From Haemophilus parainfluenzae T3T1 (GTDB lineage: Bacteria; Pseudomonadota; Gammaproteobacteria; Enterobacterales; Pasteurellaceae), in contig NC_015964.1 in assembly GCF_000210895.1 (NCBI RefSeq), positions 124,001 through 188,000 of the forward strand: 64,000 bases of DNA, read 5' to 3'. Shown here piece after piece: positions 1 through 10,074 of the stretch. The translations under genes were made by a program, and so were the position numbers. Every line of letters begins with the position of its first letter. Positions within the stretch are counted from its first letter, which is position 1. The notes under the pieces were generated by a model. It worked only from the letters and a program-made list of their open reading frames with translations, ran no database searches and had not been told where the DNA came from.

Positions 1-12
1 TTATCCTTTCAA

Positions 13-2037
13 CTAGTCAGTTGCTGCTGGCTTCTCTTCTTCGCCCTCATCACTCTCCATCATGCTTTCTTGACGAAGATCTTCAAGGGTTCGACCATTA
101 ATTAAGTAGCCATTTTCTGTTTTTTCCACTCTAGAAACGTAATTATCACCTTCTTCCACAAATTCTCGGTGAAGTTTTCCATCATATTTCACAAAGCTAC
201 TTAAGTATTGCCAAAAGTATGAATTTTCCTTAATCGCTAAGGCTTTTTCATTTTGGTCATCAAACAACATTTTATTTAATGTCAAATTAAATGTTCCTTC
301 AATATTATCTGGAATCATATCTGATGAATCATCTTCTGGTACTTGGGGCACAATACCACTGACTTCCAATTTAACTGGATAAGCAGTGGTTTCAGGATAA
401 GTATTTAAATTGAAATTTAACGTTGCATTATCAACGATTAAATCGAGCTCTTTCCATGAGTTTTTAATGTATTTCTCAAATGTGGCTGACGTTAAATGCG
501 TGTTACACAATGCACCATAAAAAGGTGCTGAGCAAAATCTTGCTGATAAATGCGCTTTGCTATGATTAATTTTAAATGGTGCATCAACCGCTAATTTTTC
601 AAATTGGAACCCTGCACTTGGGTAACTAGCTTTATTCGCAGACAATGTGATATGTTCATTATATTGATCATTGTCTAGTGTTTCCGTCTTATCACTGGCT
701 GATACGTCATCAAGCACTAAATCGGCCATATTAAATGATTTTAATGCGGCTTCAATATTGGTTTTACCACTAAATTCTTTTACCCATTTATCTTTGGCAT
801 TTAAGAAATCTTTATTATCTTTTGCAGGCGCTTCTTTCTCTGCAATGGTATCTAATAAAAACGGTACAAACGCCAGTTCATTTGCCACATTGTAATCATC
901 TAACTGAATATTAACCTTACCACCTTTGGCTTCCCATTTACGTTCTTCATCAGCAGGCGTTTGCTTCACGCTTTCAACATTCAGTTTAAAATCCACATTG
1001 GCTTTAGTTAAATCCGTATTCGCCAACTTAAGTTCAAGACCTGCATTTTGTAAGTTAAAGTAAGGTTGATTATTTTTAGGCACATTAACAGAAAGCACAG
1101 ATAACGAGCTATCAAAACGATCATTTTGTGTAAAAATTTTTGTTAACAAATTGACGCCATCTTTAATGCTTAATGAACCATCACTTAATTTTTTAAATTC
1201 ATGATGAAAATTGATCGAACTTGGCACTCCATTTTGCTTAACTAATAAATTTAAACCACCTGCTGTTGCTTGACTTTCTTCCGTCGTGCGGCTTTTATTG
1301 GCTACGCGCAAAATATCACTGCTGAATTTTGTGCTCAGATCACGTTTATCTGCCTCGCCTGGTTTTACATCAAAATGGTAAGTCGCATTTTTAAGGTAAA
1401 TATGTGTATTTTCACCATTTAACAACGCTAATTCGGCATTTTTCGCGGTTAATTCTATACTTGATAGGTCATAATGATTTGCACCGACAGGCACAAGGCG
1501 AGCTTCACCTTCAATTTGTTCTAGTTTAGTATCTTTATCGTAATTAAAACCGCTTAAGGTTGTTTTCAGCTCAACTTCTTTATTTTTTAAGAAATGAAGA
1601 CCGATAGAAAGGTTTTGGGACTTATTCGCGAAATCGCGGAATTCCGTCAAAATATCAGACTGTAAATAATCCCCTACTGGCGAAAATTTACTATTAATCG
1701 TGTTTTTATCAATCGAGATATTTAATGTTTTATTTAGTTGACGAACTAATTGATCGGATAACTGTGACTCAGCCGTAATAAAGAAAGGTAACGCGGTAAG
1801 CTTGGTTGAAATCACACTCGTGTTTTTCGACTCACTATTTTTTACGCTAAAGATTAACTCACGAATAAAAAAGTTTTTCGCAGTTTGTGTCACGTTTAAT
1901 GTTGCTTGATTATCCAAAGAGTAAGGGAAATTTTTTAATACCTGATCAATTTTGTGATTAGTATAAAATTGTGCGCCGATCCCAAGTGCCACTGCAATAG
2001 CCGAAATCGTCAATGTTATTGTTTTTTTCTTGCTCAT
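13..2037 (-). CDS. YdgA-like DUF945 family envelope protein
   Basis: A 674-residue protein of the DUF945/YdgA family, whose members are large anchored envelope proteins of unclear function. Residues about 6-24 (TITLTISAIAVALGIG) form one hydrophobic N-terminal segment, read as an uncleaved signal anchor. The rest is polar and beta-rich with no catalytic motif that I can see, and it ends in an acidic tail (ESDEGEEEK). A GGGGA ribosome site precedes the ATG. The gene lies downstream of adk on the same strand but is separated from it by an uptake-sequence hairpin, so it is probably its own unit. The family assignment rests on length, anchor and overall character. Confidence 0.75.
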   Translation of the reverse strand: MSKKKTITLTISAIAVALGIGAQFYTNHKIDQVLKNFPYSLDNQATLNVTQTAKNFFIRELIFSVKNSESKNTSVISTKLTALPFFITAESQLSDQLVRQLNKTLNISIDKNTINSKFSPVGDYLQSDILTEFRDFANKSQNLSIGLHFLKNKEVELKTTLSGFNYDKDTKLEQIEGEARLVPVGANHYDLSSIELTAKNAELALLNGENTHIYLKNATYHFDVKPGEADKRDLSTKFSSDILRVANKSRTTEESQATAGGLNLLVKQNGVPSSINFHHEFKKLSDGSLSIKDGVNLLTKIFTQNDRFDSSLSVLSVNVPKNNQPYFNLQNAGLELKLANTDLTKANVDFKLNVESVKQTPADEERKWEAKGGKVNIQLDDYNVANELAFVPFLLDTIAEKEAPAKDNKDFLNAKDKWVKEFSGKTNIEAALKSFNMADLVLDDVSASDKTETLDNDQYNEHITLSANKASYPSAGFQFEKLAVDAPFKINHSKAHLSARFCSAPFYGALCNTHLTSATFEKYIKNSWKELDLIVDNATLNFNLNTYPETTAYPVKLEVSGIVPQVPEDDSSDMIPDNIEGTFNLTLNKMLFDDQNEKALAIKENSYFWQYLSSFVKYDGKLHREFVEEGDNYVSRVEKTENGYLINGRTLEDLRQESMMESDEGEEEKPAATD

Positions 2038-2091
2038 AACGTCCCCAGATGCGATCTCAATTTACGATCTCAAAATCCTTTTGAAAAATTA

Positions 2092-2118
2092 ACCGCACTT
2101 TTCTCTTCAAAGTGCGGT
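2092..2118 (-). terminator. Inverted uptake-sequence pair acting as adk terminator
   Basis: Two Haemophilus uptake sequences face each other (ACCGCACTT and AAGTGCGGT), giving a 10-bp stem with a 7-nt loop just beyond the adk stop. On the minus strand it is followed by a T-rich stretch. Such pairs are well known as intrinsic terminators in Haemophilus. Confidence 0.7.
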
Positions 2119-2134
2119 CAGTTTTCAATCTTTT

Positions 2135-2818
<684 letters not shown>

Positions 2819-2877
2819 TTAAAGCCTTGTTTGGTCAAATGATTTTGCTGTTAATTTTGACCGCACTTTATTTTATT

Positions 2878-4152
2878 TTAAGCTTTTTCATTTCCTTTTT
2901 CATTCCATGGCGCCACCCAGAATAAACAAATCATTCCTGGGATAGCGAGGAATAAACAAATCCAGAAAAAATGATAGTAACCTACTGCTTTGACTAAGTA
3001 ACCCGATAACATACCAAGCCCTTTACTCGGTAAAGCAGAAAGACTGGTAAATAAGGCTAACTGAGTGGCAGTATAAAGCGGATTGGTTTCACGAGCCATA
3101 AAAGCAACAAAGGCAGCAGTGCCCAGACCGACACCGATATATTCACCCGCAATCACGAAACCTAATTTCCAAAGTTCAGCTGCACCGATTTGGTCAAAAT
3201 GCCCAAATGCCGCTAACCAAATAAATCCACCAATAGTAATCCATTGGATAAAACCAAATACCCATAATGCGCGGTTAATGCCTAGGCGTAACATAATCAC
3301 GCCCCCCACGAGACCGGCAGAGATACTCGCCCAAAGTGAAGTGCTTTTTACCACCAACGCAATATGCTCTTTTTCAAAGCCCATGTCATAGACGAATTTC
3401 GTTTGTAACGTAGTGGCAAATGAATCACCAAATTTATACAAGAACAAAAAGAGTAAAAAACCGATGGCTTGGGCGACACCTTTGCGTTGGAAGAACTCTT
3501 TCAAAGGTATCCAAAACACCATATAGAAAGGTTGCTCACGATCGACCTGTGCAATCTGCGGTTCTTTTGCTAAAAAGAGCGTCATAAATATGCCCGCTAA
3601 CATACAAAGTGCGGTCAATAAAAAGACGGTTTCCCATGGATAAATCGTCGCTAAATAAAGCGAGAGCCCCCCTGGAATTAAGCCTGCAACGCGATAAGCA
3701 TTAATGTGGATGGTGTTCCCCAATCCTAATTCATTATCCGTTAAAATTTCACGACGATAAGCATCGAGTACAATATCTTGTGTCGCAGAGAAAAAGGCAA
3801 TAAATGTGGCAATTTTAGCTACCGTACTTAACTCAGCCACGGGATCAAACTGACTAATCGCATAAAGGGAAATCAGCAAAACCACTTGAGAAATTAATAA
3901 CCAACTACGACGACGCCCTAAAAAATGCGGGAAATAGCGGTCTAATAACGGTGCCCATAAAAACTTCAAACCATATGGCACCATCACCCCTGTCAATGCA
4001 CCGATTAATTCAACGGAAAGTTTCTTATCTGTCAGCCACACTGGCAACATTTGCAATAACACGAAAAGTGGTAAGCCCGAACTAAATCCAGTGAAAACAC
4101 AGATCAGCATTTTGCGGGTAAATATTTGACTAGAAAGGGATTGTTCTGACAT
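2878..4152 (-). CDS. ampG: AmpG-type muropeptide MFS permease
   Basis: A 424-residue inner-membrane protein with about 12 hydrophobic segments of the major facilitator superfamily. The N-terminal stretch GFSSGLPLFVLLQMLPVWL and the loop WAPLLDRYFPHFLGRRRSW are typical of AmpG, which imports anhydro-muropeptides from the periplasm for peptidoglycan recycling. It sits between adk and galE, which I recall as the H. influenzae order too. An uptake sequence lies directly upstream of the start and the ribosome site is weak. The transport class is firm; the muropeptide substrate is inferred from family resemblance. Confidence 0.82.
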   Translation of the reverse strand: MSEQSLSSQIFTRKMLICVFTGFSSGLPLFVLLQMLPVWLTDKKLSVELIGALTGVMVPYGLKFLWAPLLDRYFPHFLGRRRSWLLISQVVLLISLYAISQFDPVAELSTVAKIATFIAFFSATQDIVLDAYRREILTDNELGLGNTIHINAYRVAGLIPGGLSLYLATIYPWETVFLLTALCMLAGIFMTLFLAKEPQIAQVDREQPFYMVFWIPLKEFFQRKGVAQAIGFLLFLFLYKFGDSFATTLQTKFVYDMGFEKEHIALVVKSTSLWASISAGLVGGVIMLRLGINRALWVFGFIQWITIGGFIWLAAFGHFDQIGAAELWKLGFVIAGEYIGVGLGTAAFVAFMARETNPLYTATQLALFTSLSALPSKGLGMLSGYLVKAVGYYHFFWICLFLAIPGMICLFWVAPWNEKGNEKA

Positions 4153-4232
4153 AAAGTGCGGTTATTTTTGAGCGTGTTTTATCTGATTGAAATATTAAGG
4201 GCGGAATGATACTCCGCCCAACAAGAGTGAGA

Positions 4233-5249
4233 TTAATCTCGGTATCCTTTCGGATTATTTTTTTGCCAATTCCAGGTGTCTTTCATCATTTGCTCAAGAC
4301 CACGTTCTGCTGTCCAATTTAACTCTTTTGCTGCAAGACTTGGATCGGAATAGCATGTTGCAATATCGCCTGGACGACGTGCAACAAGACGATATGGAAT
4401 TTTAATATTGTTCGCTTGTTCAAACGCTTTCACCATATCAAGCACAGAATAACCAGTACCTGTACCTAAGTTATAAATGTGTAACCCTGCGTCATTTTCA
4501 TGGCGATTTAATGCTTTTAAGTGACCAATCGCTAAATCCACCACGTGAATATAATCACGAACACCTGTGCCATCATGAGTATCATAATCGCTACCAAATA
4601 CGGAAAGTTGCGGTAATTTACCGATCGCAACTTGGCTGATGTAAGGCAATAGGTTATTTGGGATACCGTTTGGATCTTCACCAATCAAGCCGCTTGCGTG
4701 AGCGCCTACTGGATTGAAATAACGTAAGATTGTCATACTAAATTGTGGTTCAGCTTTCGCAACATCGGTCAGAATTTGTTCCACCATGTATTTAGAGGTA
4801 CCGTAAGGGTTGGTTGTACCGCCCACTTTGCAATCTTCTGTAATTGGAATAATTTCCGGATCACCATAAACCGTTGCTGATGAACTAAATACAAAGTTCC
4901 ACACGCCTGCTTTTTTCATTTCTTGAATGAGAACAATTGTACCTGCAACATTATTCATATAGTATTCAGCGGGTTTTTGAACACTTTCGCCCACGGCTTT
5001 TAAACCTGCAAAATGGATTACCGACTGAATGCTGTTTTCAGCAAAGATTTTTTGTAATAAAGCACGATCTAAAATATCGCCCTCATAAAATTTCACGTCT
5101 TTGCCTGTGATTTCTTTTACACGTTCTAAAGATTTTGGGGAGGAATTGCATAAATTATCCAATACCACCACTTCTTTATTTGCATTTAATAATTCCACTA
5201 CGGTGTGTGAACCGATATAGCCGGCTCCACCTGTTACTAAAATCGCCAT
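4233..5249 (-). CDS. galE: UDP-glucose 4-epimerase
   Basis: A 338-residue NAD-dependent epimerase that interconverts UDP-glucose and UDP-galactose; it supplies galactose for lipooligosaccharide as well as serving the Leloir pathway. The Rossmann motif GGAGYIG is at 7-13, the catalytic Ser124 lies in SSSATVYG, and the Tyr149/Lys153 pair lies in YGTSK. GGAG precedes the ATG. The rest of the gal operon is not nearby, as expected for a gene used mainly in surface-sugar synthesis. A consensus CRP site lies about 90 bp upstream, in the region shared with the divergent autotransporter gene. Confidence 0.96.
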   Translation of the reverse strand: MAILVTGGAGYIGSHTVVELLNANKEVVVLDNLCNSSPKSLERVKEITGKDVKFYEGDILDRALLQKIFAENSIQSVIHFAGLKAVGESVQKPAEYYMNNVAGTIVLIQEMKKAGVWNFVFSSSATVYGDPEIIPITEDCKVGGTTNPYGTSKYMVEQILTDVAKAEPQFSMTILRYFNPVGAHASGLIGEDPNGIPNNLLPYISQVAIGKLPQLSVFGSDYDTHDGTGVRDYIHVVDLAIGHLKALNRHENDAGLHIYNLGTGTGYSVLDMVKAFEQANNIKIPYRLVARRPGDIATCYSDPSLAAKELNWTAERGLEQMMKDTWNWQKNNPKGYRD

Positions 5250-5336
5250 GGTTTGCTCCTTAATCAGTTTGTTCGCAGATTATAACATTGATTTCTACGA
5301 TACATAAATTTATCCCCTTTTTTGACCGCACTTTGG

Positions 5337-5352
5337 TGTGATCGTTGTCACA
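5337..5352. promoter_or_regulatory. CRP-binding site between galE and the autotransporter
   Basis: TGTGA-N6-TCACA matches both half-sites of the CRP consensus exactly. It lies between the divergent galE and autotransporter starts, 88 bp from the first and 102 bp from the second. A weaker FNR-like sequence (TTGAT-N4-GTCAT) is at 5377-5390, and a small CGCCTC/GAGGCG hairpin sits just before the autotransporter ribosome site. Which gene it controls cannot be told from sequence alone. Confidence 0.7.
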
Positions 5353-5453
5353 GAATAAACATTTTTCTATAGGAATTTGATTTGGGTCATTGAAGCGCCT
5401 CTCGATGAGGCGAATAATAGCCTGTGAAAATCAAAAAAATAAAGGAAAACAAC

Positions 5454-8400
5454 ATGAAACCTCAAATACTTCAAAAAACCGCACTCGCATTACTCGTTGG
5501 TTGGTATGCGGCCAATGCAGCCGCTTATTCTGAACAAGGCCAAGCCGGTAATACCAAAAGCTGGGAAAGCGCTGAATACCTCAAAGACTGGGGCTTAACC
5601 TCAATGAATGCCTCTACTGCTTATGCCCTTGGTTTTAATGGTTCTGGCGTGAAGATCGGCGTGATGGATTCTGGCGTGCTATTAAACCACCCTGAATTTC
5701 AAGACGGTCGAATCCATGTTGTAAAAACAGAAGGGGCTTATAGCAAAGACGGGGTACGTTATCCCGATGCCAAATTTGGTTTTGGTGGGTTGAACAAAGA
5801 GCAACCTTTTGATAGTAACGGAAAACGTAACTTTGATAAAAACAATGATGGCAATTTTGTTAAAGGTGAGACATTTAGTATTGATGGTGGATGGCATAAA
5901 GGCATCAATGACGCCCATGGAACCCATGTGGGCGGCACTATGGCGGCTAGCCGTAACGGCGAAGGAATGCACGGGGTGGCCTTTGGGGCGAATCTGTATT
6001 CGGCGAATACTGGCGGTACCGATAATATGACTTATGGACCAAATCAGGACTATGAGTTTTTCTTGCAAGGTTATTCTCAATTAGCAGCAAATGGCGCCAA
6101 GGTTATTAATAATAGTTGGGGATCGAACCGCCGTGTCAATTCCGCTTTTGCAGGGGCGAAAGGTTATTCTACTGATTCTGCATCAAACTACCAATGGAAG
6201 GAAATTACCGAGTATGGCGTTGCGATGATGGATATTGCCAACATTACTGAAACCACGAATGAAAAAGATGTAATGTATTTAAAAGATCGTGGGGAAGCGG
6301 CCAAGGCTTATTATCAATTTGCTACCCAGAGAGAAAAAAGTTTCTTAGATGCCGCATATGAAGTGGCTAAAGAAAAAGGCTTAGTTCAGGTATTTACCGC
6401 AGGGAACCGTAGTTTGATGGCTGAATCCTTTACCCGTGCATCTTTACCTTATTTCCGTCCCGATGCTGAAAAATACTGGGTAAATGTTACTGGTCAACGG
6501 GGCGGTGACGGTTATCCAAATGATGAGACGCCAACCAACAAATGGTGGAGCAAATATTATGATTATGCAAGTGGCAGTTACGGAGCCGCATCCTCGGATA
6601 TTCAGATTTATAACTACGCGGGTGATGCTAAATGGTGGACGATCGCTGCACCGGCAACGAATATTTATTCCGCGTATGTACACATTATGAATGAGGATGA
6701 CTACGGGGCAGTCAATAACGACAATTACGGTAGTCCGATTTATAAATCCTCTGGTGGTACATCTATGGCAGCTCCGCATGTGAGTGGCGCTCTTGGTGTA
6801 ATTTTATCCCGTTATCCTTATATGAGTGCGGATCAAGCACGCGATGTTATGCTCACCACTGCGAGACAAACCACACTTCGTAAAGGGCTTGAAGGCAAAC
6901 CGTTAGAACGTTGGGAAACTGAACAAGGTGTACCAAGTAACGTTTGGGGTTGGGGTATTTTAGATCTTGGCAAAGCGATGTTTGGCCCAGGTCAATTCTT
7001 AGGAAACGTTAACATCAATCTCAATCAAAATGATGTTTGGTCAAATGATATTAGCGATAAAGCCATCAAAGCACGTCAAGTCGAAGATCAAGCTGAAGCC
7101 GCCACTTGGACAACACGCAAAGCAGAATTACAAGCATTAATGCAAAATCGTGCGGGCGCAACAGCAGAAGAAAAAGCGGAATATCAAGTAGGTTTAGCGC
7201 GTGAAGCTGCGCGTAATGAACGTGCCGCACAAGGTTATGTCGGCGCATTAACTAAAAATGGGGCGGGCACCTTAACCCTCACTGGCAATAACAGCTTCAC
7301 TGGTGCAATTACTGTAAATGAAGGTCAACTTTCAGGGTTAAATCAATCCCTTGGTTCAGCACAACAAGTCATCGTAAAACAAGGTGCAACATTGGAAGTG
7401 TTACCAAAAGCGGAAATCACTAAACCAAGTGAGAATGGATTTGTCACCGAAACCTTAACCAGCACCGCGAAAACGGTCACTGCGACAGTGGAAAAAGGTG
7501 GTCGTTTCTTACTGAATAATGGTATTGCTAACGTCAATGCCACCTTTGCAGACGGTTCTATTTTAGTGCCAAATAAATTTGATGAAGAAATTCTGCCTCA
7601 ATTACAACAAGATCCACAAAAAGTAGTTTCAGTACAAGGTTCTGGCTCATTTGTAGGAGCTGAAAATGCGGTAGTTGAAATACCTCGCACTTATGATTTC
7701 CTTACGGTGAAAAATGAAAGTAATGCGAATACGTTGAAAGTGACCGTTCAGAAAAAAGCCCTTGCATCTGCAGCAACCACTGAAAATGAAGCGACTATCG
7801 CCAACACCTTAGATGCAGCAACAAACAGCCCTGCTTACCAAAACCTTGTTTTGGGAACTGAAGAGAATGCTCGCCAAGCCTTTGCTCGTTTAAGCTATGA
7901 TGAAGATCTCGCTGCCCAACAACACAATGTGTTAAATGGCTTATTGCTTCGTCAGCAACTTGCCCAACCAGGTGCAGTAAGAGCACAACTTAATACCGGC
8001 ACACAAATTTGGACAAGTGGCACCTTCACCCACTTCAGCACGGATAGTTTAAGCAGTCATGCGTACAATCAACTTGTGGGTATTGATGCAACCATTGATA
8101 CAAACAAACATTTAGGTGTATTTGTTGGTTCAACACAAAACAGCCACAAAATTGACCGCACTTCGAAAGATCGTGCCGTACATTTAGGCTTAACAGCTGA
8201 ACATCGTTTCAACGTGTTAACACCAAAAATTGGCTTTATTCAAAGCTGGGGAAAACACGAACAACGTGCTGAATTTGCACAAGGGGTGAAAAGCCATAGC
8301 CAAACACAAAATGTCTTTGCTGAACTTGCCTACACAGGCTTAAAAGGGGAACATTTTGCAATTGAACCTTATGCTGGCGTAAGCTATATGCACATCAAAA

Positions 8401-8759
8401 ACAAAGGTGTGACAAAAGGCGAAGTGCAGTTAAAAGACAACAATCGAGATTTAATCGTCACTTCTGTGGGTTTACGTCCATCCATTCCATTTGCAATCGG
8501 TGGCGTTCAATTAAATCTATTAGGTGATGTGGCTTATCATCGTTTCCATAAAGATAAAGCCGCTGAAGGTAGCTTAGTTATCAATAACCAAGGTGTAGCG
8601 AATCTTTATGGTAAAGAATTGAAAAATGTCGTCACGACAGGTGTGGCACTACAAGCGCAATTTACACCAGTATTGAGTATGAAAGTCGGCTATCAAGGTG
8701 CTTATAACCACGATACGAAAGCGAATAATGTTAATGCAGAACTACGTTTCTCATTTTAA
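5454..8759 (+). CDS. Subtilisin-like (S8) serine protease autotransporter
   Basis: A 1101-residue type V secreted protease. A signal peptide (1-24, ending ANAAA) is followed by an S8 peptidase domain with catalytic Asp72 (GVMDSGV), His155 (AHGTH) and Ser437 (GGTSMAAPHVSG), and an NNS oxyanion region near 219-221. Next come a passenger-associated repeat (GAGTLTLTGNNSFTGAI, near 600), a short passenger, and a C-terminal beta-barrel from about 850 that ends in the LRFSF signature of outer-membrane proteins. The overall design resembles NalP, AspA and SphB1, which process surface proteins. Residues 128-139 form an EF-hand-like loop inside the protease. ATG 5454 was preferred to an upstream GTG (5424) because AAAGGA lies 7 nt before it and the signal peptide then starts cleanly. 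Substrate unknown. Confidence 0.93.
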   Translation: MKPQILQKTALALLVGWYAANAAAYSEQGQAGNTKSWESAEYLKDWGLTSMNASTAYALGFNGSGVKIGVMDSGVLLNHPEFQDGRIHVVKTEGAYSKDGVRYPDAKFGFGGLNKEQPFDSNGKRNFDKNNDGNFVKGETFSIDGGWHKGINDAHGTHVGGTMAASRNGEGMHGVAFGANLYSANTGGTDNMTYGPNQDYEFFLQGYSQLAANGAKVINNSWGSNRRVNSAFAGAKGYSTDSASNYQWKEITEYGVAMMDIANITETTNEKDVMYLKDRGEAAKAYYQFATQREKSFLDAAYEVAKEKGLVQVFTAGNRSLMAESFTRASLPYFRPDAEKYWVNVTGQRGGDGYPNDETPTNKWWSKYYDYASGSYGAASSDIQIYNYAGDAKWWTIAAPATNIYSAYVHIMNEDDYGAVNNDNYGSPIYKSSGGTSMAAPHVSGALGVILSRYPYMSADQARDVMLTTARQTTLRKGLEGKPLERWETEQGVPSNVWGWGILDLGKAMFGPGQFLGNVNINLNQNDVWSNDISDKAIKARQVEDQAEAATWTTRKAELQALMQNRAGATAEEKAEYQVGLAREAARNERAAQGYVGALTKNGAGTLTLTGNNSFTGAITVNEGQLSGLNQSLGSAQQVIVKQGATLEVLPKAEITKPSENGFVTETLTSTAKTVTATVEKGGRFLLNNGIANVNATFADGSILVPNKFDEEILPQLQQDPQKVVSVQGSGSFVGAENAVVEIPRTYDFLTVKNESNANTLKVTVQKKALASAATTENEATIANTLDAATNSPAYQNLVLGTEENARQAFARLSYDEDLAAQQHNVLNGLLLRQQLAQPGAVRAQLNTGTQIWTSGTFTHFSTDSLSSHAYNQLVGIDATIDTNKHLGVFVGSTQNSHKIDRTSKDRAVHLGLTAEHRFNVLTPKIGFIQSWGKHEQRAEFAQGVKSHSQTQNVFAELAYTGLKGEHFAIEPYAGVSYMHIKNKGVTKGEVQLKDNNRDLIVTSVGLRPSIPFAIGGVQLNLLGDVAYHRFHKDKAAEGSLVINNQGVANLYGKELKNVVTTGVALQAQFTPVLSMKVGYQGAYNHDTKANNVNAELRFSF

Positions 8760-8777
8760 CGATATTCAATAATACAA

Positions 8778-8833
8778 AAAGTGCGGTCAGTTTTTGAGAA
8801 GCTTTAAAACTCTTTGAAAATTGACCGCACTTT
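8778..8833 (+). terminator. Long uptake-sequence hairpin after the autotransporter
   Basis: Inverted uptake sequences extend into a stem of about 17 bp with one mismatch and a loop of about 20 nt, right after the autotransporter stop. The following tract is only weakly T-rich. Confidence 0.55.
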
Positions 8834-8915
8834 ATACTTTGATGATTTAACTTGCATACTATTTAAATTTTAAAATAGACATAACTAGTTTTTATTATCT
8901 TATATTATACAGTTA

Positions 8916-9134
8916 CTATCTTGTTTTACTTTTACCCTTTTGTATTCTAGATAGCCAAAAGTGCATAGGTAAAATAATTATGTGTAATTTAATCGATGCT
9001 TCAAGAGACTTATATAAAAGTCTGCCATATTGAATATTATCAATTCCAACATCTAGATTTATATAAACTAATGCCAAAAAAAATAAAATAAAGGCAGCAA
9101 GAAAAGACAAGAACGTTAGAATAATATATCTCAT
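8916..9134 (-). CDS. Small orphan membrane protein
   Basis: Encodes 72 residues. Residues 3-27 (IILTFLSFLAAFILFFLALVY) form a strong transmembrane helix; a second, weaker hydrophobic stretch (KLHIIILPMHFWL) is at about 49-61, and the C-terminus is basic (KGKSKTR). AGGA is well placed before the ATG. The surrounding DNA is AT-rich and no family is recognised. The topology recalls small membrane or immunity-type proteins, but nothing establishes that role. It may be a real accessory gene or a chance reading frame in AT-rich DNA. Confidence 0.5.
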   Translation of the reverse strand: MRYIILTFLSFLAAFILFFLALVYINLDVGIDNIQYGRLLYKSLEASIKLHIIILPMHFWLSRIQKGKSKTR

Positions 9135-9301
9135 TTCTTTTCCTTTTAATTTGTCATGTACTTAAATAGAAAATAGGATATCTAGCATTAGCCTTTTCAT
9201 TACTTACTTCCTTTTTGAGACTCATTACGAGTACGATTAAATACATGCTGGTTATAGGGGCGTAGCTCATTTTAATTGAGCTTTTATTCATCTATAAAAA
9301 C

Positions 9302-9327
9302 AAAAGGCATCTACTTGATGCCTTTTT
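9302..9327 (-). terminator. ppa terminator
   Basis: A hairpin with AGGCATC/GATGCCT arms and T runs on both sides lies 20 bp beyond the ppa stop and could work in both directions. The rest of the 9135-9346 gap holds only a weak AGCTCA/TGAGCT hairpin near 9264-9285. Confidence 0.8.
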
Positions 9328-9346
9328 AATTCATTAACATGAAAAA

Positions 9347-9877
9347 TTAACGTTCATTCCAACGTTTGATTGATTCACGAATCACTTCTTTCGCTTCTTC
9401 TACATCACCCCAGTGAGTTACTTTCGTTGAACCTGGTTTTTTCAATGCTTTGTAGTTATTGAAGTGGAATTCAATTTGTTTGATTAATTGCGCTGGTACA
9501 TCGGCAAGGCTGTTGTATGCATTGCCGGTATCGCGATCATCTGCTGGCACACAAACAATTTTATCGTCCACTTCACCATCATCAACGAATTTCATCACAC
9601 CGATTACTTTTGCTTCTAGGAATACACCAGTTGCAAGTGGTTGGCGAGTTAATAATAAAACATCTAACTCATCGCCATCTTCGTCTAAAGTTTGTGGAAT
9701 GAAACCATAGTTAGTTGGTTTTGCGAAGATCGCTGGCTCAACACGGTCTAATTGGAACGCGGCAACTTTACGGTTCCATTCGATTTTGTGGCAGCTACCT
9801 TCTGGAATTTCATTTACCACATTGATAATGCCGGCATCTACATCGCCTGGCGTTAAAATTTGATTAAAATCAGCCAT
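9347..9877 (-). CDS. ppa: Inorganic pyrophosphatase
   Basis: A 176-residue cytoplasmic family I pyrophosphatase that hydrolyses pyrophosphate and so drives biosynthetic reactions. It is the same length as the E. coli enzyme. The signature DGDELDVLLL (about 66-75) carries the metal-binding aspartates, and EWNRK and YGFIPQT are further family motifs. ATG 9877 follows AAAAGGA and gives the family N-terminus MADFNQIL; the upstream in-frame start would add 12 unrelated residues. It is divergent from a purine permease gene. Confidence 0.96.
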   Translation of the reverse strand: MADFNQILTPGDVDAGIINVVNEIPEGSCHKIEWNRKVAAFQLDRVEPAIFAKPTNYGFIPQTLDEDGDELDVLLLTRQPLATGVFLEAKVIGVMKFVDDGEVDDKIVCVPADDRDTGNAYNSLADVPAQLIKQIEFHFNNYKALKKPGSTKVTHWGDVEEAKEVIRESIKRWNER

Positions 9878-10002
9878 TGTTTTTCCTTTTTTGATTACGT
9901 TAAAAACTTTCAAAGTATAGCAGTTTTTGGCCGATAAAAAAATATGGGAAAAACATCTTCAAAAGCGACCGCACTTTCCTATCCAACGTCAATAAAACAA
10001 TT

Positions 10003-10018
10003 ACGCAAACGTTTACTT
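10003..10018. promoter_or_regulatory. PurR operator before the NCS2 permease
   Basis: ACGCAAACGTTTACTT agrees with the PurR consensus ACGCAAACGTTTGCGT at 14 of 16 positions. It lies about 60 bp before the permease start and close to a plausible -10 (TATAAA, near 10032). A perfect copy is found before purH in this window. Confidence 0.7.
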
Positions 10019-10074
10019 TTAAATGATTTACTATAAAATAGCACATCTTTTTGATTATTAACCTAGGGGACTTT

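Noticed and set aside
6444-6779. Long antisense frames within the autotransporter gene
   Set aside because: They are shadows of a clearly coding frame with intact protease motifs.
9264-9285. Hairpin AGCTCA/TGAGCT as a terminator of a plus-strand small RNA
   Set aside because: No convincing promoter lies upstream and the predicted RNA would be under 40 nt.
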